NCBI GenBank assembly: GCA_047459075.1
Contig: VSCH01000002.1
Span: forward strand, 71,335-135,334
DNA: 64,000 bases
Direction of reading: 5' to 3'
Source of the DNA: ZC4RG19 sp017577565
GTDB taxonomy: Bacteria; Actinomycetota; Acidimicrobiia; Acidimicrobiales; VFJN01
Numbering within the stretch: the stretch's first letter is position 1; each line of letters starts with the position of its first letter. The notes under the pieces were generated by a model. The model made no database searches. It saw only the letters and a list, made by a program, of their open reading frames with translations, and was not told the origin of the DNA. Position numbers and translations under genes: made by a program. Positions 1 through 8,880 of this stretch are shown here, piece after piece.

Positions 1-945
1 GACCGAGCGCTCGACGAGGGCCTTCCACACCTCGTCGCCCGAGCGCTCCCGGGGCCGGAACAGCACGAAGTTGGCCTCCGAGGGCCAGACGTCGACCGGC
101 AGCTCGCGCAGCGCGGCGAGCAGCCGTCCCCGCTCCTCGACCAGCCGGGCCACCCGGGCCTCCATCTCCTCGACGTGGGCGACGGCCAGGGTGCCCGCCA
201 CCTGGGTGACGGCGTCGAGGTGGTAGGGCAGCACGACCTTGTCCAGCTCGGCGACGAGCCACGACGGCCCGACGAGGTAGCCGAGCCGGCCGGCCGCCAT
301 CGACCAGGTCTTGGAGAACGTGCGGGTGACGACGACGTCCCGCCCCTCGTCCACGAGCTCGAGCGCCGACCAGCGGGCGAACTGCCCGTAGGCCTCGTCC
401 ACGACCAGCAGGCCCGGCGCCAGGTCGGCGACCGCGGCCACCGCCTCCGGCGGCTCGACCAGACCGGTCGGGTTGTTGGGCGAGCACAGGAACGTGACCA
501 CCGGCTCGTGCGCCTCGAGCACCCGGCGGACCTCGTCGAGGTCGAGGGTGAGGTCGGCGGCCCGCTCGCCGGTGCAGACGGCGGTCCCGGTGATGCGGGC
601 GATGTGGCCGTGCAGCGCGTACGTCGGCTCGAACACCGCGGCCGTGCGCCCCGGCCCGCCGTAGGCGAGCAGCAGGGTCTGCAGCACCTCGTTGGAGCCG
701 TTGGCCGCGAACACCTGGTCGGGCGCCACCCCGTGCAGCTCGGCGAGCGCGGTCCGCAGGGCGGTGTAGGACCGGTCGGGGTACCGGTTCCAGCGGACGC
801 GGCGCACCTCCTCGGCCAGCCGCTCGACGAACGCCGGCGGCGGCGGCTCGGGCGCCTCGTTGGTGTTCAGCCGGACCGCCACGTCGAGCTGCGGCGAGTG
901 GTAGCCCGGCATGAGGGCGACGTCGGGGCGGGGCTCGACGGTCAC
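1..945 (-). CDS. hisC: Histidinol-phosphate aminotransferase (3' part outside window)
   Basis: PLP-dependent fold-type I aminotransferase that converts imidazole-acetol phosphate and glutamate to histidinol phosphate in histidine synthesis. The N-terminus reads VTVEPRPDVALMPGYHSPQL followed by LNTNEAPEPPPP, typical of HisC. The PLP lysine lies in TRTFSKTWSMAAGRLGY. The C-terminal part runs off the left edge, so only about 315 codons are visible. The GTG start at 945 overlaps the hisD stop as GTGA (4 bp), which indicates translational coupling in a his operon. Family assignment is firm; a paralogous aminotransferase is unlikely given the hisD neighbour. Confidence 0.93.
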   Translation of the reverse strand, partial: MTVEPRPDVALMPGYHSPQLDVAVRLNTNEAPEPPPPAFVERLAEEVRRVRWNRYPDRSYTALRTALAELHGVAPDQVFAANGSNEVLQTLLLAYGGPGRTAAVFEPTYALHGHIARITGTAVCTGERAADLTLDLDEVRRVLEAHEPVVTFLCSPNNPTGLVEPPEAVAAVADLAPGLLVVDEAYGQFARWSALELVDEGRDVVVTRTFSKTWSMAAGRLGYLVGPSWLVAELDKVVLPYHLDAVTQVAGTLAVAHVEEMEARVARLVEERGRLLAALRELPVDVWPSEANFVLFRPRERSGDEVWKALVERSV

Positions 946-2249
946 GCCGACCCCCTCGCCGCCGCCTGCCGCAGGCGGACCGACTCGGCGTGGGCGGGCA
1001 GCCCCTCGTACTCGGCCAGGGCCACGACGTGCGGGGCCACCTGGGCCAGGCCCTCCTCGCCGACGGTCACGACGTGGACGTGCTTGCGGAAGTCGTCGAC
1101 CCGCAGCGCCCCGGCGAAGCGCGCCGAGCCGAAGGTGGGCAGCACGTGGTTGGGCCCGGCGACGTAGTCGCCGATCGAGGCCGGCGCCATCGGGCCGCAG
1201 AACACCGCGCCGGCGTGCCGCACCAGCGGCACCAGCGCGGCGGCGTCCTCGACGAGCAGCTCGAGGTGCTCGGGCGCGATGGCGTTGGCCACCGCCAGGG
1301 CCTGCTCGGGGTCGTCGCACACCACGGCGTGGCCACCCTCGGCCAGCGTCGCCTCGAGGTGCTCCCGCCGGGGCGAGGCGGGCACCAGCCGCTCGACCTC
1401 GGCGACCACGGCGTCGGCCACCGACTCGTCCCAGGTGACGAGCCAGGCGAGCCCGTCCGGGCCGTGCTCGGCCTGGACGACGACGTCGATGGCGGCCAGC
1501 TCCGGGGGCGTCGAGGCGTCGGCCACGACGACGACCTCGGACGGGCCGGCGAACGACGACGGCACGCCGACGAGCCCGAGGCCGGCGACCTCGCGCTTGG
1601 CCTGGGCCACCCGGGCCGAGCCCGGCCCGACGATGACGTCGACCGGCCGGATCGACTCGGTGCCGAAGGCCAGGGCGGCGATCGCCGCCGGCCCGCCGAC
1701 CCGGTAGACCTCGTCGGCGCCGGCCAGCGCCGCGGCGGCGAGGATGCCGGCCGGCACGGACCCGTCCGGCCGGGCCGGGCTGACCAGCACGACCTCCGGC
1801 ACGCCGGCGACCTTGGCGGGCACCACCGTCATGAGCGCCGTCGACGCCAGCGGGGCCAGCGCGCTGGGCACGTAGCAGCCGGCCCGGTCGACCGGCCGCA
1901 CGACCTCGCGGACCTCGACGGCGCCGTTGCGGTGGACGACCTCGTCGCCCAGCTGGGCGGTGTGGTAGGCGGCGATGTTGGCGTGCGCCACCTCGAGCGC
2001 GGCCCGCAGGTCGGCCGGGATCTCCTCCAGCGCCCGGGCGACCTCGTCGGGCGACACCCGGAGGTCGTCGAGCTCGACCCCGTCGTAGCGGGCGGCGAAG
2101 TCGCGCAGGGCGGCGTCGCCGCGCTCGCGCACCTCGGCGAGGACGGCGCGCACCTCCTCCACGGGCGGTTCTGTCTGGGCCGCGGGCCGCGGCAGCCGGC
2201 GACGGAGGTCGGCGGTGCCGGTCCCGCGCAGGTCGAGACGGCGGAGCAC
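942..2249 (-). CDS. hisD: Histidinol dehydrogenase
   Basis: Zinc- and NAD-dependent enzyme that oxidises histidinol to histidine in two steps. The 435-residue product has usual family length. HisD signatures are the VDVIVGPGSARVAQAKR segment, the AGPSEVVVVAD segment and the QAEHGPDG loop carrying the conserved Gln and His. I place the start at GTG 2249 (VLRRLDLRG), because a TAGCGT hexamer (2258-2263) lies 8 nt upstream and a TTG at 2258 would fall inside that hexamer. The gene is first of the visible hisD-hisC operon. It is divergent from the small gene at 2288. Confidence 0.95.
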   Translation of the reverse strand: MLRRLDLRGTGTADLRRRLPRPAAQTEPPVEEVRAVLAEVRERGDAALRDFAARYDGVELDDLRVSPDEVARALEEIPADLRAALEVAHANIAAYHTAQLGDEVVHRNGAVEVREVVRPVDRAGCYVPSALAPLASTALMTVVPAKVAGVPEVVLVSPARPDGSVPAGILAAAALAGADEVYRVGGPAAIAALAFGTESIRPVDVIVGPGSARVAQAKREVAGLGLVGVPSSFAGPSEVVVVADASTPPELAAIDVVVQAEHGPDGLAWLVTWDESVADAVVAEVERLVPASPRREHLEATLAEGGHAVVCDDPEQALAVANAIAPEHLELLVEDAAALVPLVRHAGAVFCGPMAPASIGDYVAGPNHVLPTFGSARFAGALRVDDFRKHVHVVTVGEEGLAQVAPHVVALAEYEGLPAHAESVRLRQAAARGSA

Positions 2250-2287
2250 GTCAGGCAACGCTACCGGCGTCCGCTAGAACCCCCGGC

Positions 2288-2479
2288 ATGGAAAGCGACC
2301 GGGCCGAGCTGTCCGCCCTGGCCACCTCCCTCGACGAGCTGACCCGCCGCATCACGGCGACCGCCGACCGCTACCGGGGCTCGCCCCGCGACGACGTCGC
2401 CGACGGCCTCTACGAGGTCGAGCGGTCGCTGCTCACCGCGGCCCGCAAGCTCGACCGGGTGCTGCGGGCCATGGGCTGA
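2288..2479 (+). CDS. Small hypothetical protein (63 aa)
   Basis: Short, charged, probably all-helical protein beginning MESDRAELSALATSLDEL and ending LDRVLRAMG. No signal peptide or membrane segment is visible; the heptad-like spacing of Leu and Ala suggests a small helical hairpin or coiled coil. A TAGAAC sequence 7 nt before the ATG fits the leaderless pattern seen elsewhere in the window, but weakly, since its last base is C. The gene is divergent from hisD with a gap of under 40 bp. I do not recognise the family. It is probably real, based on codon pattern and promoter position. Confidence 0.6.
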   Translation: MESDRAELSALATSLDELTRRITATADRYRGSPRDDVADGLYEVERSLLTAARKLDRVLRAMG

Positions 2480-2501
2480 CGCGTCGGGGGCGGCCGGCGG
2501 G

Positions 2502-2535
2502 AAAACGACGACGGCGCCCCGACGGGGCGCCGTCG
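2502..2535 (-). terminator. Intrinsic terminator downstream of nth
   Basis: A perfect 13-bp inverted repeat (2509-2521 and 2523-2535) is followed, in the minus-strand direction, by TTTT (2505-2502). Two weaker 7-bp hairpins lie between it and the nth stop, at 2573-2593 and 2623-2642. This orientation terminates nth transcription before it enters the convergent small gene at 2288-2479. Confidence 0.7.
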
Positions 2536-2647
2536 CGGCGACATCGGGCGGCGGATCCCGACGTCGCTCTGTACCAGGTGGCGGGAACCTGGTCACCCTC
2601 CACCCTACCCCGTCGGCGCCGCCGGTCGCGCGCCGGCGACCGTGGGA

Positions 2648-3307
2648 TCACACCGCGAACGCCGAGGGGCAGATGTCGGCCAGCACGCAGACGTCGCAGC
2701 GGGGCTTGCGGGCCTTGCACACCGCCCGGCCGTGCAGGATCAGCCGCAGGCTGAGCACCCCCCGCTCGCCGGCCCTGACCATCGGGTTCAGCTCGAGCTC
2801 GACCTTCACCGGGTCGGTCTGCTCGGTCAGCCCGAGGCGCCGGGACAGCCGCAGCACGTGGGTGTCGACCGGCAGGCCCGGCAGCCCGAGGGCGACGCTG
2901 CGCACGACGTTGGCCGTCTTGCGCCCGACCCCGGGGATGGTGACGAGGTCGGACATCTTGTGGGGCACCTCGCCGCCGAACCGCTCCACGAGGGCGGTGG
3001 CCATGCCGATGATGCTGCGGGCCTTGTTGCGGTAGAAGCCGGTCGTCCGGATGATCTCCTCGACCTCGGCGGGGTCGGCGGCGGCGAGGTCGTGGGGGGT
3101 CGGGTACTTGGCGAACAGGGTGGGCGTCACCATGTTCACCCGCTCGTCGGTCGTCTGGGCCGACAGGATCGTGGCGGTGAGCAGCTCGTAGGCGTTGCGG
3201 TGCTGGAGCGCGCACAGCTCCTTCGCCGTGCCCGGGTACTCGCGTGCGAGGCGCTCGGCGACGACCCGGGCCCGGCCCTTGGGGCTGCGGGGGCGAGCGG
3301 TGGCCAT
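2648..3307 (-). CDS. nth: Endonuclease III (DNA glycosylase/AP lyase)
   Basis: Base-excision repair glycosylase for oxidised pyrimidines, with AP-lyase activity. The 219-residue product has the helix-hairpin-helix motif IPGVGRKTANVV, whose lysine is the lyase nucleophile, and the catalytic Asp in PVDTHVLR. A C-terminal [4Fe-4S] site reads C-x6-C-x2-C-x5-C (CKARKPRCDVCVLADIC). The start is ATG 3307, with TAGTGT 7 nt upstream. It is divergent from the mshD-like gene; the two -10 boxes lie within 25 bp. Confidence 0.95.
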   Translation of the reverse strand: MATARPRSPKGRARVVAERLAREYPGTAKELCALQHRNAYELLTATILSAQTTDERVNMVTPTLFAKYPTPHDLAAADPAEVEEIIRTTGFYRNKARSIIGMATALVERFGGEVPHKMSDLVTIPGVGRKTANVVRSVALGLPGLPVDTHVLRLSRRLGLTEQTDPVKVELELNPMVRAGERGVLSLRLILHGRAVCKARKPRCDVCVLADICPSAFAV

Positions 3308-3343
3308 CGCCCGGACACTACCGGGCGGTCCTAGCCTGCAGGC

Positions 3344-4255
3344 GTGGGCCGGTTCGAGATCACCCGCCAGCGCAGCCCCGAGGACGCCGCCGCCGTCGCC
3401 GAGCTCATCCGCTCGGCCGAGGAGGCGGTCGGCCACGAGCTCGTCACCGAGCACCTGTTCCACGACGGCGCCTTCGGCGGGGGCGGCGACACGACCGACC
3501 TCGTGGCCTGGGACGCCCGGGGCCGGCCCCTCGCCTACGCGCAGGTGGTCCGGGGCCGGCGCCGCTGGGAGCTCGAGCTGGTCTACGACCACGAGCCCGA
3601 CCGGGTCGGCGAGGCCCTGGCGGCCGCCGAGGAGGTGCTGCGGGCGGCGACGTCCGCGGTCGCCCGGGCCGGGGGCGGCCACGTCCACCTCTGGATCACC
3701 CAGCCGACCGAGGCCCACCACCGGCTGGCCGCCGCCGTCGGGCTCGAGCCGGGCCGCGACCTGTGGCAGCTCCGCCGCCCCCTGCCCGTGGGCGAGCCGT
3801 GGGACCTGAAGGTGCGCCCGTTCGTCGTCGGCCGGGACGAGGAGGCGTGGCTCGAGCTGAACAACCGGGCCTTCGACTGGCACCCCGAGCAGGGCGGCTG
3901 GACGCTCGAGGACCTGCGCAGCCGGGAGGCGGAGCCGTGGTTCGACCCCGAGGGCTTCCTCCTCCACGAGATCGACGGGCGGCTGGCCGGCTTCTGCTGG
4001 ACGAAGGTGCACGCCGACCACGACCCGCCGCTCGGCGAGATCTACGTCATCGCCGTCGACCCCGCGCTCCACGCCCGGGGGCTCGGGCGCCAGCTCGTGC
4101 TCGCCGGGCTCGACCACCTCCACCGCCGGGGCCAGCGCACCGGCATGCTCTACGTCGACGCGACCAACGAGCGGGCCACCCGGCTGTACTTCGACCTCGG
4201 CTTCCGCATCCACCACACCGACCGGGCGTTCGTCGGCGACGTCGCCCCCGCCTGA
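3344..4255 (+). CDS. mshD: Mycothiol synthase (double GNAT domain)
   Basis: Acetyl-CoA-dependent N-acetyltransferase that acetylates Cys-GlcN-Ins to give mycothiol, the actinobacterial low-molecular-weight thiol. The 303-residue product holds two GNAT domains. The second carries family-typical segments: ELNNRAFDWHPEQGGWT, EPWFDPEGF, AGFCWTKVHAD and GEIYVIAVDP, followed by the acetyl-CoA loop ARGLGRQL. The first domain is diverged and probably structural, as in known MshD. The start is GTG 3344, with TAGCCT 6 nt upstream. The gene marks the genome as Actinomycetota. Confidence 0.9.
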   Translation: MGRFEITRQRSPEDAAAVAELIRSAEEAVGHELVTEHLFHDGAFGGGGDTTDLVAWDARGRPLAYAQVVRGRRRWELELVYDHEPDRVGEALAAAEEVLRAATSAVARAGGGHVHLWITQPTEAHHRLAAAVGLEPGRDLWQLRRPLPVGEPWDLKVRPFVVGRDEEAWLELNNRAFDWHPEQGGWTLEDLRSREAEPWFDPEGFLLHEIDGRLAGFCWTKVHADHDPPLGEIYVIAVDPALHARGLGRQLVLAGLDHLHRRGQRTGMLYVDATNERATRLYFDLGFRIHHTDRAFVGDVAPA

Positions 4256-4294
4256 GCGCACCCCGGCGACCCGGGCGGCCGCGGCGGTCGCCCG

Positions 4295-5032
4295 TCACAC
4301 GCCGGCGATGCCGACGAGGTTGCCGACGGCGTAGGTGACGGCCGCCGGCACGAGCGTGAACAGCACCTGGCGCACGACGGCCCGCAGCCACCCGCCGCCG
4401 GTCGCCCGGGCGACGAGCACGCCGACCGTGCAGGCCGCGGCGATGCCGAGGACGACCGAGGCGACGACCGCCGCCATCCCCCGGGTGACGAACCAGGGCA
4501 CGAGCGGCACGAGCCCGCCCAGCGAGAAGGCGAAGAACGACGAGGTGCCGGCCGCGAGCGGCGAGCCGAGCTGCTGGGGGTCGATGCCCAGCTCCTCGCG
4601 GGCGTGGGTCTCGAGCGCGGTCTCCGGGTCGCGCATGAGGGCGTCGGCCACCTTGCGGGCGATCTGCGGCCGCAGGCCCCGCATCTCGTAGATGTGGGCC
4701 AGCTCGTCGCGCTCGGCCTCGGGCCGGCGCTCGAGCGAGCGGGCCTCGACGGCCAGCTCGTAGCGCAGCAGCTCGGACTGCACCCGCATCGAGTTGTACT
4801 CGCCGGCCGCCATCGAGATCGCCCCGGACACCAGACCGGCCAGCCCGGCCAGGCGGACGACGGCCGGCGCGGGGTCGGCGCCGGCGACGCCGAGGATGAG
4901 CCCCATGTTGCTGACCAGCCCGTCGCTGACGCCGAAGACCGCGGCGCGGGCCGCCCCGCCCTGCACGTCGCGGTGCTCGTAGTCGGGGTGGGCGGTGCGG
5001 AGGCGGCGGGGCCGGTCCGAGCGTGTGACCAC
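4295..5032 (-). CDS. VIT1/CCC1-family membrane protein (probable Fe2+/Mn2+ transporter)
   Basis: Integral membrane protein of about 245 residues of the VIT1/CCC1 family, which moves ferrous iron or manganese across membranes. The HPDYEHRDVQGGAARAAVFGVSDGLVSN region and the GAISMAAGEYNS motif in the first membrane hairpin are characteristic. A cytoplasmic helical segment rich in Arg and Glu (about residues 85-150) precedes three C-terminal membrane helices. I choose GTG 5032 (VVTRSDRP), because TACCGT lies 6 nt upstream; the longer reading frame would run through the promoter. It is divergent from rlmN. The metal specificity is inferred from family only. Confidence 0.85.
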   Translation of the reverse strand: MVTRSDRPRRLRTAHPDYEHRDVQGGAARAAVFGVSDGLVSNMGLILGVAGADPAPAVVRLAGLAGLVSGAISMAAGEYNSMRVQSELLRYELAVEARSLERRPEAERDELAHIYEMRGLRPQIARKVADALMRDPETALETHAREELGIDPQQLGSPLAAGTSSFFAFSLGGLVPLVPWFVTRGMAAVVASVVLGIAAACTVGVLVARATGGGWLRAVVRQVLFTLVPAAVTYAVGNLVGIAGV

Positions 5033-5078
5033 GCCGCCACGGTAGCGAGCCGCCGCGGCGGCCCTAGGCTTCACCGGC

Positions 5079-6140
5079 GTGCCCACCCGCTACGACTGCG
5101 ACCGCGACGCGCTCGCCGAGCTCCTGGCCGGCGAGCCCCGCTACCGCGTCGACCAGGTGTGGGACGGCCTCCACCGCCAGCTGGCCGCGCCGTCCGAGCT
5201 GACCACGCTGCCCAAGGCGCTGCGGGCCCGGCTCGAGGACGAGCTGCCGCCGGCGCTCACACCGGTGGCCGAGTCCCGCGACCGCCGGGGCACGACGGTC
5301 AAGTGGCTGTACGCCCTGCCCGACGGCGCCCGGGTCGAGACCGTGCTCATGCACTACCGCGACCGCAGCACCGTCTGCGTGTCCAGCCAGGCGGGCTGCG
5401 CCATGGGGTGCGGGTTCTGCGCCACGGGCCAGGCCGGCTTCGAGCGCCACCTCACGACCGGCGAGATCGTCGAGCAGGTCGTGCGGGCCGCCCGCCGGGC
5501 CCGGGACGACGGCCGGCGCCTCGGCAACGTCGTGTTCATGGGCATGGGCGAGCCGCTCGCCAACCTCGACCGGGTCTGGGCCGCGGTCGAGCGGATCCAC
5601 CACGACCTCGGCGTGTCGGCCCGCCGCATCACGATCTCGACCGTCGGCCTGGTGCCCGGCATCCGCCGCCTGGCCGCCGCCGGCCTGCCGGTCAACCTCG
5701 CCGTGTCCCTGCACGCCGCCAACGACGCGCTGCGCGACGAGCTCGTGCCGATCAACCGCCGGTACCCGCTCAGCGTCCTGATGTCCGCGTGCGCCGACCA
5801 CCTGCGGGCCACGGGGCGCCGGCTGTCGTTCGAGTGGGCGCTGATCGACGGCACGAACGACCGGGCGAGCGACGCCCGCGAGCTGGCCGAGCTGGCCCGG
5901 GGCCTGCCGCTCCCCGCCCACGTGAACCTCATCCCGCTCAACCCGACCCCGGGCTTCGGCACCCCGGGGTCGCCGCCGGCCCGGGTCGAGCGGTTCCACG
6001 GCTGGCTGCGCGACCTCGGGGTCAACGCCACCGTGCGGCGCAACCGGGGCGTCGAGATCGACGCCGCCTGCGGCCAGCTGGCGGCCCGCGTGCCGGCGCC
6101 CGGCCGTCGGCCCGTCGAGGTCAGCGCACGAGCACGGTGA
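5079..6140 (+). CDS. rlmN: 23S rRNA (adenine-2503-C2)-methyltransferase, radical SAM
   Basis: Radical SAM enzyme that methylates C2 of A2503 in 23S rRNA, and of A37 in some tRNAs. The iron-sulfur triad is C107-x3-C111-x2-C114 (CAMGCGFC). The SAM-binding GMGEPLAN segment and the HVNLIPLNPTPG strand follow, and the C-terminal methyl-carrying cysteine is C331 in EIDAACGQLAAR. The 353-residue length is normal. The start is GTG 5079, with TAGGCT 8 nt upstream. Its 3' end overlaps the convergent nucleotidyltransferase gene by 20 bp. Confidence 0.95.
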   Translation: MPTRYDCDRDALAELLAGEPRYRVDQVWDGLHRQLAAPSELTTLPKALRARLEDELPPALTPVAESRDRRGTTVKWLYALPDGARVETVLMHYRDRSTVCVSSQAGCAMGCGFCATGQAGFERHLTTGEIVEQVVRAARRARDDGRRLGNVVFMGMGEPLANLDRVWAAVERIHHDLGVSARRITISTVGLVPGIRRLAAAGLPVNLAVSLHAANDALRDELVPINRRYPLSVLMSACADHLRATGRRLSFEWALIDGTNDRASDARELAELARGLPLPAHVNLIPLNPTPGFGTPGSPPARVERFHGWLRDLGVNATVRRNRGVEIDAACGQLAARVPAPGRRPVEVSARAR

Positions 6141-6927
6141 CCCCCGCGTCGGTGCGGATGGCGTCCACCAGCTCCTCGCCGGGGGCCACGTGGGCGCCGT
6201 CCCACACGACCGCCCGCTCCAGGCGGCCCTCGACGACCGCGCCCGGCCCCACGACCGGGGCGCCGCCGCTCGCCGCCATGTTGGCGGCCAGGTAGCGGGC
6301 CGGGGTCCCGCAGTCGAGGCAGGGACCGTCCCACCGGACGACCTCCAGGCGGCCGGCCGCGTGCTGCTCCCGCCACGACACCTCCCAGAGGCCGGAGGGC
6401 ACGGGCGCCAGCTTCGCCACCTCGGACCACGGCACGAGCGCGGCCGCCACCGGGCTCGCCGGGCGGTCCGGGGGCCGGAGCCGGTCGTCGCCGGCGACCG
6501 CCAGCCGCACCCGCTCGCGGTCCCACCCGGCCACGAACCACCCCAGGTCGCCCGGCGCCCAGGTGTCGGCGTTGAGGACGAGCACCCCGCGGCCGTCGAT
6601 CCAGGGGCGCAGGCGGCCGAGCGCGCCGGCGGTGCCGAGCGCCTCGCGCTCCTCGACCGACACGTGCACGGGGCCGAGCGGCGCCGGCAGGCCGGCCAGG
6701 TGGCGCTCGAGCTGGTCCCGGCCGTGGTGGACGTTGACCGCCACCGCGCCCGGGGCCCCCACGGCGCTGCGGGCCCGGGCCAGCGCGTGGTCGACCAGCG
6801 GCACGCCGTCGACCGGGCACAGCGGCTTGGGCCGCACCCGGCTGAGCGGCCGCAGCCGGCGGCCCGCGCCGGCCGCGAGCACCACGGCGCAGACGTCCGC
6901 TGGGCTGTCGTCGGAGCGCTGGGGCAT
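6121..6927 (-). CDS. Nucleotidyltransferase family protein (sugar-1-phosphate type)
   Basis: A 268-residue Rossmann-like nucleotidyltransferase. The nucleotide-binding signature AAGAGRRLRPLSRVRPKPL and the GTAGALGRL segment place it with MurU, GlmU and mannose-1-phosphate guanylyltransferase enzymes. LNADTW supplies the metal-binding Asp. The last 45 residues hold only one or two degenerate left-handed beta-helix turns (VVGPGAVVEGRLERAVVWDG), so it is not a full GlmU. Substrate is unknown; a peptidoglycan-recycling MurU-like role is one option. The ATG at 6927 (MPQRSDD) is my preferred start; ATGs at 6939 and 6948 are in frame but lie inside the divergent MaoC gene. Confidence 0.75.
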   Translation of the reverse strand: MPQRSDDSPADVCAVVLAAGAGRRLRPLSRVRPKPLCPVDGVPLVDHALARARSAVGAPGAVAVNVHHGRDQLERHLAGLPAPLGPVHVSVEEREALGTAGALGRLRPWIDGRGVLVLNADTWAPGDLGWFVAGWDRERVRLAVAGDDRLRPPDRPASPVAAALVPWSEVAKLAPVPSGLWEVSWREQHAAGRLEVVRWDGPCLDCGTPARYLAANMAASGGAPVVGPGAVVEGRLERAVVWDGAHVAPGEELVDAIRTDAGVTVLVR

Positions 6928-6937
6928 GATCGCCGCC

Positions 6938-7396
6938 ATGCCGACCATCGTGCAGGGGATCCAGGGCCTCCGCGAACTCGCGGGCGAGCACCTCGGCCAC
7001 AGCGACTACGTCGAGGTCACCCAGGAGCAGGTCGACCGGTTCGCCGAGGCCACCGGCGACCGCCAGTGGATCCACGTCGACGTGGAGCGCGCCCGGAGGG
7101 AGAGCCCCTTCGGCGGCCCGATCGCCCACGGCTACCTGACGCTGTCCCTGGGCCCCCGCCTCGTCCCCCAGGTCCTGCGGGTCGAGGGCGTCAAGATGGG
7201 CGTCAACTACGGGTGCGACAAGGTGCGCTTCCCGTCGCCCGTGCCCGTCGGCTCCCGCCTGCGGGTCGGCGTCGAGGTGCTGGAGGTCACCGACGTGCCC
7301 GGGGGCGTGCAGGCGAAGCTGCGCTTCACCTTCGAGTGCGAGGGCGCCGAGAAGCCGGCCTGCGTGGCCGAGAACCTGCTGCGCTACTACGAGTGA
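6938..7396 (+). CDS. MaoC-like hotdog dehydratase
   Basis: A 152-residue hotdog-fold protein of the MaoC/enoyl-CoA hydratase 2 type. The catalytic dyad region is FAEATGDRQWIHVDVERA, which supplies Asp and His, and the oxyanion segment is FGGPIAHGYLTLSL. KVRFPSPVPVGSRLR is a further family strand. Expected chemistry is hydration of a trans-2-enoyl thioester; the substrate cannot be told from sequence. The ATG at 6938 follows CATGAT by 7 nt. The 5' end lies within 11 bp of the divergent nucleotidyltransferase gene. Confidence 0.88.
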   Translation: MPTIVQGIQGLRELAGEHLGHSDYVEVTQEQVDRFAEATGDRQWIHVDVERARRESPFGGPIAHGYLTLSLGPRLVPQVLRVEGVKMGVNYGCDKVRFPSPVPVGSRLRVGVEVLEVTDVPGGVQAKLRFTFECEGAEKPACVAENLLRYYE

Positions 7397-7402
7397 GCGC
7401 CG

Positions 7403-8782
7403 TCAGGCGCTGAGCCGCCGGCGCACCGCCTCCCAGCCGGGCAGCGCCCGCACGGCGGCGAGGTCGGGCTCGCCGTCGAGCACGCCGGGGGCGCGGAACC
7501 CGGCGTCGACCGCCGCCTCGACCCAGCGCAGCGCCTCGTCCGGCGAGCCGGCCCTCGCCCAGGAGCAGGCGATCTCGAACGCCGTCTGCGCCGGGCTGCG
7601 GGGGCCGGCCGCGAACACCTGCTCGCCCACCTCGGCGGCGGCGGTGAACTGCTCGGCGTAGTGCAGGTGGGTCTGGAGGCTGCCGGCCGCCTCGATGCCG
7701 GCCTCCCCCTCCTGCACGAGGCGGGTGGCCAGCGCCACGGCCCGGCCCCGGGACGCGAGCAGCGTGGCCGGCACGAGGTTGGGCGGCCCGTCGGGCTCGG
7801 CCCGGTAGGCGGCGACGAACAGGTCGTCGGCCATCTCGACCGGGCCGGTGAGCAGGGCGACGCAGGCCCGCAGGAACGGGTTGACGCCGTCGCCGGCCTG
7901 GCGCAGCACCGAGGCCGCCTGCTCGCCGTCCCCCGCCCGCAGCGCGTTCCAGGCCCGGGTCTCGAGCTCGGCCGCCGCCGGCCCGCGGCGGGGCTCGAGG
8001 CCGGCGCCCTCGGGCCCGACCACCTGCAGGTCGGGACCGCCCCGGCGCCGCCCCCGGCGGACCCGCCCGGACCGGCGGGCGGGCGCCTCCGGCGCCTCCA
8101 CGTCGAAGGCCCCGGTGCTGTGCCCGGCCCGGAGGTCCTGGTAGTTCATGAACGCGAACAGGCCGAAGAACAGCAGGGCGATGAGCCCGAAGCGGCCCGA
8201 CCGGAAGGCGACGAACCCGGCGACGATCGCGGCGCCGATCGAGAGCTTGCAGGCCGTCTCGAACCCGAACAGCGTCTCGGCGACGTGGCCGCCGTCGAGG
8301 GGGCGGATCGGCAGCAGGTTGAACACCGCCCACCAGATGCTGACGAACTGCGTGTAGTAGACGATCGGCACCCAGCTGAAGCCCTCGGCGCCGTCGAGCA
8401 GCACCCAGCGGAGGGCGGCCTCGTCGTACCAGTCGCTGCGGTAGAGCAGGTAGGTCGGCAGGCCCAGGACCAGCAGCTGGGCGACGGCCCCCGAGACGCT
8501 GACCAGGACCGACCTGCCCTTCGACAGGACCCGCCGCCCCCCGCCGGCGGGCACGGTGAAGCCGCCGAAGCCGTGCAGCACGATCGCCGAGCGCTGGCCG
8601 AGGGCCCGGTAGGTGACGGCGTGGCCGAGCTCGTGCACCAGCACCGAGACGAAGACGATGACCACCCAGGCGAACACCACCCACAGCGGCTCGAGCCGGA
8701 TGCCGAACAGCGCCGCGACCACGACGAAGAACGGCTCGACCCGGACGGGGATGCCGAAGATGCGGAAGTGCGCCCTGGTCAC
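7403..8782 (-). CDS. M50-family (site-2 protease-like) membrane metalloprotease with TPR-like C-terminus
   Basis: Intramembrane zinc protease of 459 residues. HELGH at residues 50-54 gives two zinc ligands and the catalytic Glu. The second motif NLLPIRPLDGGH, about residues 160-171, gives the third ligand. Five or six membrane helices end near residue 225. After a basic linker (about 235-255), residues 265-459 are soluble and Ala/Leu-rich, with helix-turn-helix units resembling TPR repeats. The GTG at 8782 has TACGCT 7 nt upstream. The target is unknown; no anti-sigma factor is adjacent. A PDZ domain, common in RseP, is absent. Confidence 0.85.
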   Translation of the reverse strand: MTRAHFRIFGIPVRVEPFFVVVAALFGIRLEPLWVVFAWVVIVFVSVLVHELGHAVTYRALGQRSAIVLHGFGGFTVPAGGGRRVLSKGRSVLVSVSGAVAQLLVLGLPTYLLYRSDWYDEAALRWVLLDGAEGFSWVPIVYYTQFVSIWWAVFNLLPIRPLDGGHVAETLFGFETACKLSIGAAIVAGFVAFRSGRFGLIALLFFGLFAFMNYQDLRAGHSTGAFDVEAPEAPARRSGRVRRGRRRGGPDLQVVGPEGAGLEPRRGPAAAELETRAWNALRAGDGEQAASVLRQAGDGVNPFLRACVALLTGPVEMADDLFVAAYRAEPDGPPNLVPATLLASRGRAVALATRLVQEGEAGIEAAGSLQTHLHYAEQFTAAAEVGEQVFAAGPRSPAQTAFEIACSWARAGSPDEALRWVEAAVDAGFRAPGVLDGEPDLAAVRALPGWEAVRRRLSA

Positions 8783-8880
8783 GGCCCGCAGCGTAGGCGG
8801 TCAGCCCGCCGTCCGGTCAGCCCGGTCGCGGCCGGCGGCGGAGTTCCGCCCCGTCCGGGCCCGCCCGTAGCATGCCGCCG

